NCBI RefSeq assembly: GCF_000315425.1
Contig: NZ_JH992924.1
Span: 1,008,971 to 1,072,970, forward strand
Reading direction: 5' to 3'
Source: Massilia timonae CCUG 45783
GTDB lineage: Bacteria > Pseudomonadota > Gammaproteobacteria > Burkholderiales > Burkholderiaceae_D
Length of the DNA stretch: 64,000 bases
The notes beneath the pieces were generated by a model. That model ran no database searches and was not told where the DNA came from. It worked only from the letters and a program-made list of their open reading frames with translations. The position numbers were made by a program, and so were the translations under genes. Positions 1 through 8,714 of the stretch are shown here, piece after piece; positions within the stretch are counted from its first letter, which is position 1; the number at the start of each line of letters is the position of its first letter.

Positions 1-2
1 CC

Positions 3-1640
3 CTCGACAAGGACGAACCCGAGACCGCGCGGCAACTATTGGCGGCGGTGCTCACCGAACGCCCCGCGCACGAGGCGGCGCGCCAGCTGATGCAGGAAGT
101 CGACGCCAAGGCGGCGGCCGCGCCGAAGGGCCAGGCGGCGCTGGCGGCCAGCTACCGCAAACCCATCAGCCTGGAGTTCCGCGAGGCGCCGCTCAAGCAG
201 GTGTTCGAGGTCATCGCGCGCCATTCGGGCCTGAACTTCATCTTCGACAAGGACGTCAAGGCCGACACCCGCACCTCGATCTTCCTCAAGAACAGCACGG
301 TCGAGGCGGCGGTGTATTACCTGTTGATGACCAACCAGCTCGAGCGCCAGGTCATGGACGGCAACACGGTCCTGATCTACCCGAACGTGGCGGCCAAGGT
401 CCGCGAATACCAGGAGATGACGGTCAAGACCTTCTTCCTGGCCAATGCCGAAGCCAAGAGCATCGCCAACACGTTCAAGACCATCCTCAAGGCGCGCGAC
501 GTGGTGGTGGACGAGAAGCTGAACCTGGTGATCCTGCGCGACAACCCGGAAGCGATCCGCATCGCCACCCAGCTGGTGGCCCTGCAGGACGTGCCCGAGC
601 CCGAGGTCATGCTCGACGTCGAGGTGCTCGAGATCCGCCGCAGCAGCGTGATGGACCTCGGCATCGCCTGGCCGGCGGGGCTCTCGTTCACGCCGCTGCA
701 GACGCTGAACGGCGCCCCGCTGACGATCGACGACCTGCGCAACTTCAACAGCAGCAATATCGAGGTGAGCGGCATTGGCGCGTCGCTCAACGCCAACAAG
801 ACCGACGGCGACACCAATACCCTGGCCAATCCGCGCATCCGCGTGCGCAACAAAGAGAAAGCCAAGGTCGTCATCGGCGACAAGATCCCGAACATCTCGG
901 CCACGGTGTCGTCCGGCATCGGCGGCTTCGCTTCCGAGAATATCAACTACATCGACGTCGGCCTGACCCTGAACGTGGAGCCGACCATCTACCTCAACAA
1001 CGAGGTGGCGATCCGCATCGGGCTCGAGGTCAGCAGCCTGGGCGAATCGGTGCGCACCACCAGCGGCACCGTGGCCTACCGCATCGGCACCCGTTCGGCC
1101 AACACGCTCCTGCAACTGAAGGATGGCGAGAACCAGGTGCTGGCGGGCCTGATCAGCAACGAAGACCGCAGCAGCGGCAGCAAGGTGCCGGGCATCGGCG
1201 AGCTGCCGGTGGTCGGCCGCCTGTTCGGCAGCCAGCGCGACCAGCGCGACCGCACCGAGATCGTGCTGTCGATCACGCCGCGCATCGTGCGCGCCGTGCA
1301 GCGCCCGCCGGCGTCGGCGTCGGAATTCGGCGCCGGCACCGAGGCCAGCTTCCGGCGCCGGCCCGACAACGTGGTGCGGGTGCAGGTCACGGGTTCGCCG
1401 ATCCGCGCGCCAGCCCCGGCGCCGGCGGTCGAAACGACCCCGGTCGCGCCGCCGCCGGACGCTACCCCGAGCTTCTCGGTGCCGCCATCCGCCTTGCCGG
1501 CCACGCCGCAACTGGGCTCGCCGCCATCGGCGCCGCCGGGCGCGCCGGCGCCGCCGCCTGAACCGGCGCCGGCGCCCGAACCCGAGGTCGTGCCGGCCGC
1601 CTACCCGCCGGGCGTCAATCCGCCGATCCCGCAGCGATGA
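3..1640 (+). CDS. Secretin of a type II secretion / type IV pilus-like system, 5'-truncated by the window edge
   Basis: The reading frame is open from the first bases, so the true start lies upstream. The visible part begins with a helical TPR-like end, then an STN-type domain (about residues 55-120, PISLEFREAPLKQVF), N1-type repeats, and the secretin pore domain with the signature VPGIGELPVVGRLF near residue 395 followed by the TEIVLSITPRIV strand. The last 100 or so residues are a Pro/Ala-rich tail. Secretins form the outer-membrane ring through which pseudopilus or pilus systems export substrates. The stop overlaps the next start (ATGA), so translation is coupled to three pseudopilin genes. 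I cannot tell GspD from MshL/PilQ-like secretins without the upstream genes. Confidence 0.9.
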   Translation, partial: LDKDEPETARQLLAAVLTERPAHEAARQLMQEVDAKAAAAPKGQAALAASYRKPISLEFREAPLKQVFEVIARHSGLNFIFDKDVKADTRTSIFLKNSTVEAAVYYLLMTNQLERQVMDGNTVLIYPNVAAKVREYQEMTVKTFFLANAEAKSIANTFKTILKARDVVVDEKLNLVILRDNPEAIRIATQLVALQDVPEPEVMLDVEVLEIRRSSVMDLGIAWPAGLSFTPLQTLNGAPLTIDDLRNFNSSNIEVSGIGASLNANKTDGDTNTLANPRIRVRNKEKAKVVIGDKIPNISATVSSGIGGFASENINYIDVGLTLNVEPTIYLNNEVAIRIGLEVSSLGESVRTTSGTVAYRIGTRSANTLLQLKDGENQVLAGLISNEDRSSGSKVPGIGELPVVGRLFGSQRDQRDRTEIVLSITPRIVRAVQRPPASASEFGAGTEASFRRRPDNVVRVQVTGSPIRAPAPAPAVETTPVAPPPDATPSFSVPPSALPATPQLGSPPSAPPGAPAPPPEPAPAPEPEVVPAAYPPGVNPPIPQR

Positions 1641-2125
1641 AGGTGCAGGCGCGGCGCGCAGCCACTGGATTCACGCTGATCGAACTGCTGGTCACGCTGG
1701 CCATCCTCGCGCTGCTGGGCACCCTGGTGCTGCCGGTGGCCGAGGTCACGGTGCAGCGCCGCGACGAACAGGAACTGCGGCGCGCGCTGCGCGAGATCCG
1801 CGCCGGCCTGGACGCCTACAAGAAGGCCGGCGACGAAGGCCGCGTGAGCAAGGCGGCGGACGCCAGCGGCTACCCGGAACGCCTGGAGCTGCTGGTCGAA
1901 GGCGTGCCCGACCTGCGCAGCCCGAAGCAGGCCAACATCTACTTTTTGCGGCGCCTGCCGCGCGACCCCTTCAATCCCGATGCCGAGCTGTCGGACGCCG
2001 CCACCTGGGGCAAGCGCAGCTACGCCAGCGAGCCCGACGAGCCGAAGGAGGGCGACGACGTCTACGACGTGTATTCGACCTCGCAGCGCATTGGCCTGAA
2101 CGGCATCCCCTACAACAAATGGTGA
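1637..2125 (+). CDS. Type II secretion pseudopilin, GspG-like
   Basis: This 162-residue protein opens with a short basic leader and the type III prepilin signature G|FTLIELLVTLAILALLG, including Glu at mature position 5, followed by a hydrophobic helix. It would be cleaved and N-methylated by a prepilin peptidase and assembled into an inner-membrane pseudopilus. The rest is soluble and Pro/Asp-rich, and ends in a segment (YDVYSTSQRIGLNGIPY) typical of GspG-type major pseudopilins. The start codon overlaps the secretin stop, and the next pseudopilin overlaps its end, so the genes are one operon. The assignment to GspG rather than another pseudopilin is by similarity of the GspG-style C-terminal block. 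Confidence 0.85.
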   Translation: MKVQARRAATGFTLIELLVTLAILALLGTLVLPVAEVTVQRRDEQELRRALREIRAGLDAYKKAGDEGRVSKAADASGYPERLELLVEGVPDLRSPKQANIYFLRRLPRDPFNPDAELSDAATWGKRSYASEPDEPKEGDDVYDVYSTSQRIGLNGIPYNKW

Positions 2126-2505
2126 ACCCGATGAGACCACGCCGCGGCTTCACGCTGATCGAACTGCTGGTGGTGCTGGGCATCGTGGCCCTGCTGCTGA
2201 CGCTGGCCGTGCCGCGCTTCTTCCCCAGCATCGACGGCGCGAAAGAGACCATCCTGGCCGACAACCTGCGCAATACGCGCGCCGTGGTCGACCAGTACCG
2301 CTCCGACACCGGGCGCTATCCGGAATCGCTCGAGCAGCTGGTCGACGAAAAATACCTGCGCGAGATCCCGCTCGACCCGGTCACCGAAAGCCGCGAGACC
2401 TGGATACTCGAGGCGCCGCAGGACGGCGAGCAGGGGGGCTTTTCCAACCTGCGCAGCGGCGCGCCCGGCAACGACCGGCGCGGGCGTCCCTACCTGGAGT
2501 GGTAG
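2119..2505 (+). CDS. Second type II secretion pseudopilin, GspG-like
   Basis: The 128-residue product has the prepilin signature G|FTLIELLVVLGIVALLL with Glu5, followed by a RYPESLEQLV / EIPLDPVT block characteristic of GspG-type pseudopilins (a conserved turn before the C-terminal beta sheet). It overlaps the previous gene by 7 bases. An in-frame ATG at 2131 has a weak GGTGA sequence 5 bases upstream and gives the leader MRPRRG, so 2131 may be the real start. The protein should be cleaved by prepilin peptidase and join the pseudopilus with its neighbours. Two GspG-like subunits in tandem suggest a non-canonical, reduced system rather than a full gspC-N operon. Confidence 0.82.
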   Translation: MVNPMRPRRGFTLIELLVVLGIVALLLTLAVPRFFPSIDGAKETILADNLRNTRAVVDQYRSDTGRYPESLEQLVDEKYLREIPLDPVTESRETWILEAPQDGEQGGFSNLRSGAPGNDRRGRPYLEW

Positions 2506-3188
2506 TGAAAGCGCGGCGCCAGGCCGGTTTCACCTATCTCGGCCTGATCATCTTCGTGGCCATCATCGGCCTGGTGGGGGCGGCCACGCTCAAGATCGGT
2601 TCGCTCCTGCAGCGCGCCGCCGCCGAGGAAGAACTGCTGGAGATCGGCGCCGCCTTCAGCGCCGCGCTCGACAGCTACGCCGCCGCCACCCCGCGCGGCG
2701 GCTCGCCGTATCCGCCGTCGCTGGCCGAACTGCTGAAAGACCCGCGCTCGCCCGCCGTGCGGCGCCACCTGCGCAAGGTCTATGTCGATCCGCTGACCGG
2801 CAAGGCCGAGTGGGGCATCGTCTACCTGGGCGGCGGCGAGACCGGCGTGGTCGCCATCCACAGCCTGTCGACCGCCAGGCCGCTGAAGATCGCGAACTTC
2901 GACAGCCGCTTCAAGGGCCTGGATAACAAGGAGATGATCTCGGAGTGGCGCTTCAGCGCGGGCGAGCGCAGCCTGGCGCCTGCCGTCCCGACGACGCAGT
3001 CGGGCGGGCCGGGCGCGCCGCCGGCGCCACCGGTCCAGGAACCGGCGCCGGCCGTGGCGCCGCCGCCGCCCGCACCCGCACCGGAAGCCGAGCCGGAACC
3101 CCAACCCGTGCCCGAACCCGAACCCGAGCCCGAACCCGAGCCCGAGCCCGAGCCCGAGCCGGCGGAACAAGCCGCGTCGCCAGCCTAG
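2505..3188 (+). CDS. Atypical pseudopilin lacking Glu5, with a Pro-Glu repeat tail
   Basis: A GTG start at 2505 overlaps the preceding TAG stop, with GGAG at 2496-2499 as ribosome binding site; a GTG at 2499 is possible but would sit on that site. The product (about 227 residues) begins KARRQAG|FTYLGLIIFVAIIG. This is prepilin-like, but mature position 5 is Gly instead of Glu, as in tip pseudopilins of the GspK kind. A soluble domain follows to about residue 150, then a Pro/Ala linker and a run of about eleven Pro-Glu dipeptides to the end. It lies last in the secretin/pseudopilin operon and ends 6 bases from a convergent regulator. Role as pseudopilus tip or minor subunit is inferred. Confidence 0.75.
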   Translation: MKARRQAGFTYLGLIIFVAIIGLVGAATLKIGSLLQRAAAEEELLEIGAAFSAALDSYAAATPRGGSPYPPSLAELLKDPRSPAVRRHLRKVYVDPLTGKAEWGIVYLGGGETGVVAIHSLSTARPLKIANFDSRFKGLDNKEMISEWRFSAGERSLAPAVPTTQSGGPGAPPAPPVQEPAPAVAPPPPAPAPEAEPEPQPVPEPEPEPEPEPEPEPEPAEQAASPA

Positions 3189-3194
3189 GCGGCG

Positions 3195-3827
3195 TCAGAC
3201 GAGTTCGAGCTCGATGCCGCGCAGGACCGCGCGTACGCGGTCGCGTACGCCGAGCTTGGACAGGATGCTCGACACATGGTTCTTGACCGTGCCCTCGCTC
3301 ACGCCGAGGGCGGCGCCGATCTCGGCGTTACTGAGTCCGCCGGCCATCAGGGCGAGGATCTCGATTTCGCGGCGCGTCAGTCCGGCCGCGCCGGCGGCTG
3401 CTGTTGCGCCATGCGTGCGCTGGTAGGATGCCCGCACGCGTTCCGTCATGCCGGGCCGGAACAGGGTGGCGCCGCCGGCCACGGCGCGCAGGCCCTCCGC
3501 GAGCCGTTCCAGCGAAATGTCCTTCAGCAGGAAGCCGCGCGCACCAAGGCGCATCGCCTCGAACAGGACCGCGTCGTCGTCGAACGTCGTCAACATGATC
3601 GTCGGCGGCAGCGCGGCGCTCTGGCGGCGCAACAGGTCGATCCCTTCACAGCCCGGCATGCGCACGTCGAGCAGGAGCACGTCCAGCGCGTGCGTGGCCA
3701 GCATCGCGCGCGCCGCGTCGACGTCGGCCGCTTCCGCGACCACGCGGATGTCGTCGGTCAGGTCCAGCAGCCCGCGGATGCCGCTGCGCACCAGGGTCTG
3801 GTCGTCGACCAGGCCGACGCGGATCAT
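3195..3827 (-). CDS. NarL/FixJ-family response regulator
   Basis: The 210-residue protein has a receiver domain (residues 1-120) with the acidic pair DD at 8-9, phospho-acceptor Asp54 in LLLDVRMPG and Lys102 in FLLKD, followed by a LuxR-type helix-turn-helix (LTRREIEILALMAGGLSNAE to the end). It would bind DNA when phosphorylated by the adjacent kinase. Its start overlaps the kinase stop by ATGA on the minus strand, so the two are translationally coupled. The target genes cannot be read from the sequence; the outer-membrane barrel gene upstream in the same direction is a candidate. Confidence 0.92.
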   Translation of the reverse strand: MIRVGLVDDQTLVRSGIRGLLDLTDDIRVVAEAADVDAARAMLATHALDVLLLDVRMPGCEGIDLLRRQSAALPPTIMLTTFDDDAVLFEAMRLGARGFLLKDISLERLAEGLRAVAGGATLFRPGMTERVRASYQRTHGATAAAGAAGLTRREIEILALMAGGLSNAEIGAALGVSEGTVKNHVSSILSKLGVRDRVRAVLRGIELELV

Positions 3828-5092
3828 GCCGCGCTCCCGGCCTGCGGCACGCGCATCTCGAGACTGAATCCCTTGCCCTCATCGGGCCCGCAGCTCAGCG
3901 TGCCGCCCAGTTCGGCCAGGCGCTCGCGCATGCCGCGCAGGCCGTTGCCTTCGGCGGCGCCGGGCTTGCCGCAGCCGTCGTCGGCGACGCGGGCAACCGT
4001 CATGCCGTCGCGGTTCTCGAGGACGATGTCCAGACGCCTTGCTTGCGCGTGGCGCAGCGTGTTCGTGATGGCTTCCTGGATGCAGCAAAACAGCGCGTGC
4101 GCCACCGGCGTCGGCTGGCATGCGGCTGCGGCGTCGACGCGCAGGTCGACCTTCAAGGCCGGAAGCCCCGCGCACAGCATCCGCAAGGCCTGCGCCAGGT
4201 CGATCGGGCGGTCATCGCGCGTGCTGGTGACGACGCCGCGCACCTGGGCCAGCAGATCCTGGCTGACGGCGCGCGCCGTCGGCAGGGCAGGCGGGGCGGC
4301 GCTGCCGGCCTGGCGCAGCGCCAGGTCGAGATGCAGGTTCAGGGCCGTCAGGTGATGGCCGACCGTGTCGTGCAGGTCGCGTGCGATGCGCAGGCGCTCG
4401 CTGCCGCGCACGGTGTCGGCCAGCAGCGACTGGGTGGCCAGCACCTGGGCATGGGCGGCAGCCAGCGCCTGGCGCGTGCGGCGTTCGTACAGGACCAGGC
4501 GGCCGACGGCGGCGAAGCCGGCGACGACGACGGCGCGCTCGGCGCACAGGTAACCCAGCAGCGACCACTGCGCCGGCTGCGCCTGGCGCTGCGCGAGGTC
4601 GAGCACCAGCAGCAGATCGACGCCGGCGCCCAGCAGGTACTGGATGGCCAGCCACGCCAGCGCCGTGCGCAGCGGCAGCAGCATGCCGATCTGGACGGCC
4701 ACCAGCAGGTGGAAGGGCGTGGAATCGAGCGCCAGCGCGCACGCCATCTGCAGCGCCAGCAGCGCCGCACGCCGCCGTGGCAGGCGGGCCGCGCAGGCGG
4801 CGGCGGCCGCCGCCACGGCAAGCACGGCCACCGCCGTCTTGGCGATCGCATAGCACTGGAACACGGCCGGCCGCTGCGCGCCGCCAGTCCAGGCCAGCCA
4901 GTCCTGTGTCCCGACGACAGCCGCCAGCGCGGCCAGGCCGATCGGGTTGTGCAGCGGCGCCCGCTCCACGCCGGCGGCCAGGACGGCGGCGATGTCCAGC
5001 ACCGCGAACAGCAGCGCGGCGACGCCGGCGAACGCCCAGGGTGGAATATGCGGCATGCTGGGGGCGGTGGGCGCGGGCATCATTGTTCGCAT
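3824..5092 (-). CDS. Sensor histidine kinase, HisKA_3 (DesK/LiaS-like) type
   Basis: A 422-residue membrane kinase. About six hydrophobic segments occupy residues 18-205, then a short coiled linker, a dimerisation/phosphotransfer motif with His241 in RIARDLHDTVGHHLT, and an HATPase domain with the N box (EAITNTLRHA) and G boxes (VADDGCGKPG, GNGLRGMRERLAELGG). This architecture is shared with kinases that sense membrane or envelope state. There is no large periplasmic domain, so the signal is probably in the membrane. It is coupled to the response regulator by a 4-base overlap and follows the barrel gene by 64 bases. Confidence 0.92.
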   Translation of the reverse strand: MRTMMPAPTAPSMPHIPPWAFAGVAALLFAVLDIAAVLAAGVERAPLHNPIGLAALAAVVGTQDWLAWTGGAQRPAVFQCYAIAKTAVAVLAVAAAAAACAARLPRRRAALLALQMACALALDSTPFHLLVAVQIGMLLPLRTALAWLAIQYLLGAGVDLLLVLDLAQRQAQPAQWSLLGYLCAERAVVVAGFAAVGRLVLYERRTRQALAAAHAQVLATQSLLADTVRGSERLRIARDLHDTVGHHLTALNLHLDLALRQAGSAAPPALPTARAVSQDLLAQVRGVVTSTRDDRPIDLAQALRMLCAGLPALKVDLRVDAAAACQPTPVAHALFCCIQEAITNTLRHAQARRLDIVLENRDGMTVARVADDGCGKPGAAEGNGLRGMRERLAELGGTLSCGPDEGKGFSLEMRVPQAGSAA

Positions 5093-5156
5093 GGGGAAAG
5101 GGAGCAGTATTTTCGCAGATGCACTGAGGAAAGTCTGCTCGTTCTTGCCGGCGCCA

Positions 5157-5732
5157 TCAGAAGCCGAACTGGACGCCGAGCTGCGCGCGGTTCTGGACGA
5201 AGCGGCGGTTCCCTTCGCGCACGCGGCCGTAGTGTTCCAGCTCGGCCGTCAGCGCCACCTGGTCGGACACGCGCCAGGCGACGCCGGCCCCCACCATCGG
5301 CTTGACGGCGGTCACGTGGAAGTCTTGCGCGCCGGCGCCGGTGAGCTCGAACCGGTTGCGCGCCACGCCAAGCCTGGCGAACAGGTCGACCGATGCCCCG
5401 ACGGCGACCTTGCCGCGCAGCGCCGCATAGAAGGCGCTCATCCCGGCGCGCGGATCGGTGGCCACGCCGAAGCGCGCGCCGTCGAAGCGGAGCTTGCCCG
5501 TCGTGCCAGCGTAACCGCCCTCGATGGCGAGGTGCCGGTTCAAGTCGTAGCCGGCATAGCCCTTGAACGCGACGACGTCGTTGTCACGGTCGACACGCTG
5601 GCCATCGCCGTTGGTGACGCTGGCTTTCGAAGGCCCGACGGCGAGGCCGATGTAGCCGCGCTCCTGCGCGCGTGCGGCGCCGGCGACGGCGAGAATGGCG
5701 ATGAGGACGGCGGCATGGACGAATTTTTGCAT
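5157..5732 (-). CDS. Outer-membrane beta-barrel protein, OmpA/OmpX-like
   Basis: The start at 5732 was chosen because it gives a clean signal peptide (MQKFVHAAVLIAILAVAGAARA, cut before QE); the reading frame extends further upstream but without sense. The mature part (about 170 residues) alternates hydrophobic and polar residues in eight or so strands (GYIGLAVGPS, GYAGYDLNRHLAIEGGY, FARLGVARNRFEL, VGAGVAWRVSDQVALTAEL) and ends in Phe, the usual signal for outer-membrane insertion. It resembles small OmpA-type transmembrane barrels; its ligand is unknown. It lies 64 bases upstream of a two-component pair in the same direction and may be co-transcribed with it. Confidence 0.8.
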   Translation of the reverse strand: MQKFVHAAVLIAILAVAGAARAQERGYIGLAVGPSKASVTNGDGQRVDRDNDVVAFKGYAGYDLNRHLAIEGGYAGTTGKLRFDGARFGVATDPRAGMSAFYAALRGKVAVGASVDLFARLGVARNRFELTGAGAQDFHVTAVKPMVGAGVAWRVSDQVALTAELEHYGRVREGNRRFVQNRAQLGVQFGF

Positions 5733-5944
5733 GGTTGTTTTTCCGGTTCTGGTTGAATCGCGGCGCCCCCGAGGCGCTGCGAGTGGGGCGATTATCCGAA
5801 GCCGCGCGAAGGTCCGCATGTGCCGAAAGTCAGGATGCGAATCGGTGTCTTTACAGTATCGGGATGATTGCCGGGCGACGCGGGAACGTGTTAGCTTTGT
5901 CACCGACCGTCGAACCCATTGATTGACCCACGCATTAGCAACTG

Positions 5945-8050
5945 ATGCCCGGATCTTTTCTAACCGCCGCCCGGTCTTCCTGGCGCACCTTGATCGCTGC
6001 ACTGTCTCTCGTATTGACGCCGGCGCTGGCCGTGGCGGCAGAGAGCAATGTGCAGCAAAGCCCGCGCGCCACGGTGTCGCTGGTGAGCGAATACGCCGCC
6101 GTGAGTCCGGGCCAGGCGTTGCGCATCGGCCTGCGCCAGCGCCTGGCGCCGCACTGGCACACTTACTGGAAGAATCCCGGCGACGCCGGTTCGCCGCCGA
6201 GCATCGCATTCAATGCGCCGCCAGGAGCCACGGTCGGCGAGATCGCCTGGCCGGGCCCCGACCGCTTCATCATCGGTCCGGTCGCCAGCTACGGCTACGA
6301 GAACGAGATCGTGTTTCCGATGACCCTGACGGTGCCGCGGGATGCGCGGCCCGGCAGCCAGCTGGTTCTCGAGGCCGATGCCGACTGGGTGGTGTGCGAG
6401 AAGGAGTGCATTCCCGAGGAAGGCAAGTTCCGCCTGGCCTTGCCGGTCGAGGCGAGCGCACGTCCGGCCAGCGCCGGGATCCTGGCCGCCTTCAAGAGCG
6501 CCGACGCGCGCCAGCCGCAGCCGCAGCCTGCCGACTGGCGCGCCTCGGTGAGCGCCGGCGAATCGACCTTGCAACTGGCGGTCGAGGGCGAAGGCATTTC
6601 GCCGGCATCCGTGCGATCGGCGCTGTACTTCCCGGACAGCTGGGGCGTCGTCGACCACGTGGCCGACCAGGCCCTGACAGTGGAAGAGGGCAGGCTCACG
6701 CTGGCGACGACCAAGGGCCAGGGCTACACGCCGGGGCCATCCGCCGGCCTGCTGGCGATCACGGACGGCGGCGGACAGAAACGCTGGTTCGCGCTCGAGC
6801 TCACGCCGGCCGCTCCCGCGCCCGCCACCGGGGCGCCGGCCGCGTTGCCGCTGTGGCAGATGGCCTTGTTCGCCTTCCTGGGCGGCCTGATCCTGAACCT
6901 GATGCCCTGCGTGTTCCCGGTGCTGGCGATCAAGGCCACGGCGGTGGCCGGCATGTCGGGCGGCGACCGGCGCGCGGTCCGCCTGTCCGGCCTGTTCTAT
7001 ACGCTTGGCGTGCTGGCCGCCTTCATGGCGCTGGCCCTGGCCTTGCTGGCCGTGCGTCTGGGGGGCAGCGCGGTCGGCTGGGGCTTCCAGTTCCAGTCGC
7101 CGCTGTTCGTGGCGGCGATGTCCTGGCTGATGCTGGCGATCGGCCTGAATTTGTCCGGCGTGTTCGAGGTGGGCGGCGCACTTGCCGGCGCGGGCCAGGG
7201 CCTCGCCGAGCGCAAGGGCCATGCCGGCAGCTTCTTCACCGGCCTGCTGGCGGTGGTGGTGGCCACGCCCTGCACCGCGCCGTTCATGGGTGCCGCGATC
7301 GGCTCGGCGCTGGTGGCGCCCGCTTATGTCAGCCTGGCGGTGTTCGCGACGATGGGCCTCGGCCTGGCCCTGCCGTTCCTGCTGCTCGGGATGTTCCCGG
7401 CGCTCGCCCGGCGCCTGCCGCGGCCCGGCGCGTGGATGGTGACGCTGCGCCAGGCGATGGCCTTCCCGATGTATGCGACCGCCGCCTGGCTGCTGTGGGT
7501 GCTGGCCCAGCAGGCGGGCGAGGCAGGCCTGCGCATGGCGCTCGCCGGGCTGGTGCTGGTGGGCCTGGTGGCCTGGCTGGTCGGCCTCGGCCAGCATGGG
7601 ACCAGGAAGCGCTGGTGGCCGCGCGGGGCGGCAGTGGCCGGCGTTGCCGGCATCGTGGGCCTGATGGCCGCGCTGCATGGCGCCGGGCCGGTGGCCGCGG
7701 CCCCTGCGCAATCCATGCAGGCCGAACCCTACAGCGCCGAGCGCCTGGCCTTTCTCCGCGCCGAAGGTAAACCGGTATTCGTCAACATGACCGCGGCCTG
7801 GTGCATCACCTGCCTGGTGAACGAGCGCACGACCTTGTCGACGGCCGCCGTCCAGCAGGCGATGCGCGAGCGCGGCGTGGTCTACATGAAGGGCGACTGG
7901 ACCAACCGCGATCCCGCCATCACGGCGTTTTTACAATCGTTCCAGCGCGACGGCCTGCCGTTTTATGCCTTCTACCCGGCCAGGAAAGAGCCGGTGGTCC
8001 TGCCGCCGGTGCTGACCCAGTCCATCGTCACCGAGTCGTTCGAGCAGTAA
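5945..8050 (+). CDS. Thiol:disulfide interchange protein, ScsB/DsbD family
   Basis: This 701-residue protein has a signal peptide (cut near residue 31), a periplasmic immunoglobulin-like domain with a Cys pair (VVCEKECIPEEGKF), a transmembrane domain of about eight helices with redox Cys322 (LMPCVFPVLA) and Cys443 (ATPCTAPFMG), and a C-terminal thioredoxin domain with WCITC (Cys620, Cys623). DsbD-family proteins carry electrons from cytoplasmic thioredoxin across the membrane to periplasmic partners. The N-terminal domain, with its APHWHTYWKNPGD segment, is of ScsB type rather than classic DsbD. A periplasmic redoxin gene follows 23 bases later and is the likely partner. No good ribosome binding site is visible before the ATG. 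Confidence 0.9.
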   Translation: MPGSFLTAARSSWRTLIAALSLVLTPALAVAAESNVQQSPRATVSLVSEYAAVSPGQALRIGLRQRLAPHWHTYWKNPGDAGSPPSIAFNAPPGATVGEIAWPGPDRFIIGPVASYGYENEIVFPMTLTVPRDARPGSQLVLEADADWVVCEKECIPEEGKFRLALPVEASARPASAGILAAFKSADARQPQPQPADWRASVSAGESTLQLAVEGEGISPASVRSALYFPDSWGVVDHVADQALTVEEGRLTLATTKGQGYTPGPSAGLLAITDGGGQKRWFALELTPAAPAPATGAPAALPLWQMALFAFLGGLILNLMPCVFPVLAIKATAVAGMSGGDRRAVRLSGLFYTLGVLAAFMALALALLAVRLGGSAVGWGFQFQSPLFVAAMSWLMLAIGLNLSGVFEVGGALAGAGQGLAERKGHAGSFFTGLLAVVVATPCTAPFMGAAIGSALVAPAYVSLAVFATMGLGLALPFLLLGMFPALARRLPRPGAWMVTLRQAMAFPMYATAAWLLWVLAQQAGEAGLRMALAGLVLVGLVAWLVGLGQHGTRKRWWPRGAAVAGVAGIVGLMAALHGAGPVAAAPAQSMQAEPYSAERLAFLRAEGKPVFVNMTAAWCITCLVNERTTLSTAAVQQAMRERGVVYMKGDWTNRDPAITAFLQSFQRDGLPFYAFYPARKEPVVLPPVLTQSIVTESFEQ

Positions 8051-8073
8051 TCATTTACTCACAAGGAGAGATC

Positions 8074-8706
8074 ATGAAAGCTTCCCCACGTCGCGCCATG
8101 CTGCGCACCACGGTATCGATGGCCGCCCTGCTGCTGGGCGCCGCTGCGGCGCCGGCGTTCGCCGCGCCCGCCATCGGCCAGCCGGCCCCCGCCTTCACGG
8201 CCGTCGACAGCAAGGGCAAGCAGCACAGCCTGGTCGACTACAAGGGCAAGGTCGTGGTGCTGGAATGGACCAACCACGATTGCCCTTACGTGAAGAAGCA
8301 CTACCAGGCGAACATGCCGGCCCTGCAGAAGCAGGCGCAGGATGCGGGCGTGGTGTGGCTGAGCGTGATTTCGTCGGCGCCGGGCGAGCAGGGCCATGTG
8401 GACGGCAAGAAGGCCGACGAGCTGACCGCCAGCCGCAATGCCGCGCCGACGGCGGTGCTGCTCGACCCGCAAGGCACGGTCGGCAAGGCGTATGACGCGC
8501 GCACCACGCCGCACATGTACGTGATCGATGCGAAAGGCGTGCTGCGCTACGCGGGCGGCATCGACAGCATCGCGTCGGCCAAGCTGGAAGACATCGAGAA
8601 GGCCAGTCCGCTGTTCAAGACCGCGATGGAAGCGGTCGTGAAGGGCGGGAACGTGGCCCAGGCCACCACCCGTCCTTACGGCTGCAACGTCAAGTACAAG
8701 TCCTGA
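8074..8706 (+). CDS. Periplasmic thioredoxin-like redoxin (AhpC/TSA fold)
   Basis: The ATG at 8074 follows an AAGGAGAG ribosome binding site. The 210-residue product has an arginine-rich leader with a twin-arginine-like RR and hydrophobic segment, cut near AFA|AP, then a redoxin domain: IGQPAPAFTAVDSKGK, the active site WTNHDCPYVKKHY with Cys70, and TTPHMYVIDAKG with the cis-Pro. Only one Cys is in the active-site motif; the other is near the C-terminus (PYGCNVKYKS). Such proteins reduce peroxides or protein thiols. Its place directly behind the ScsB/DsbD-like gene suggests it is recharged by that membrane reductase. Exact substrate unknown. Confidence 0.85.
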   Translation: MKASPRRAMLRTTVSMAALLLGAAAAPAFAAPAIGQPAPAFTAVDSKGKQHSLVDYKGKVVVLEWTNHDCPYVKKHYQANMPALQKQAQDAGVVWLSVISSAPGEQGHVDGKKADELTASRNAAPTAVLLDPQGTVGKAYDARTTPHMYVIDAKGVLRYAGGIDSIASAKLEDIEKASPLFKTAMEAVVKGGNVAQATTRPYGCNVKYKS

Positions 8707-8714
8707 TCGCGGAC

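Noticed and set aside
5157..6209. The barrel gene read as a 350-residue protein from an upstream start
   Set aside because: The first 160 residues are Arg/Ser-rich noise overlapping the divergent promoter region; a clean signal peptide begins at 5732.
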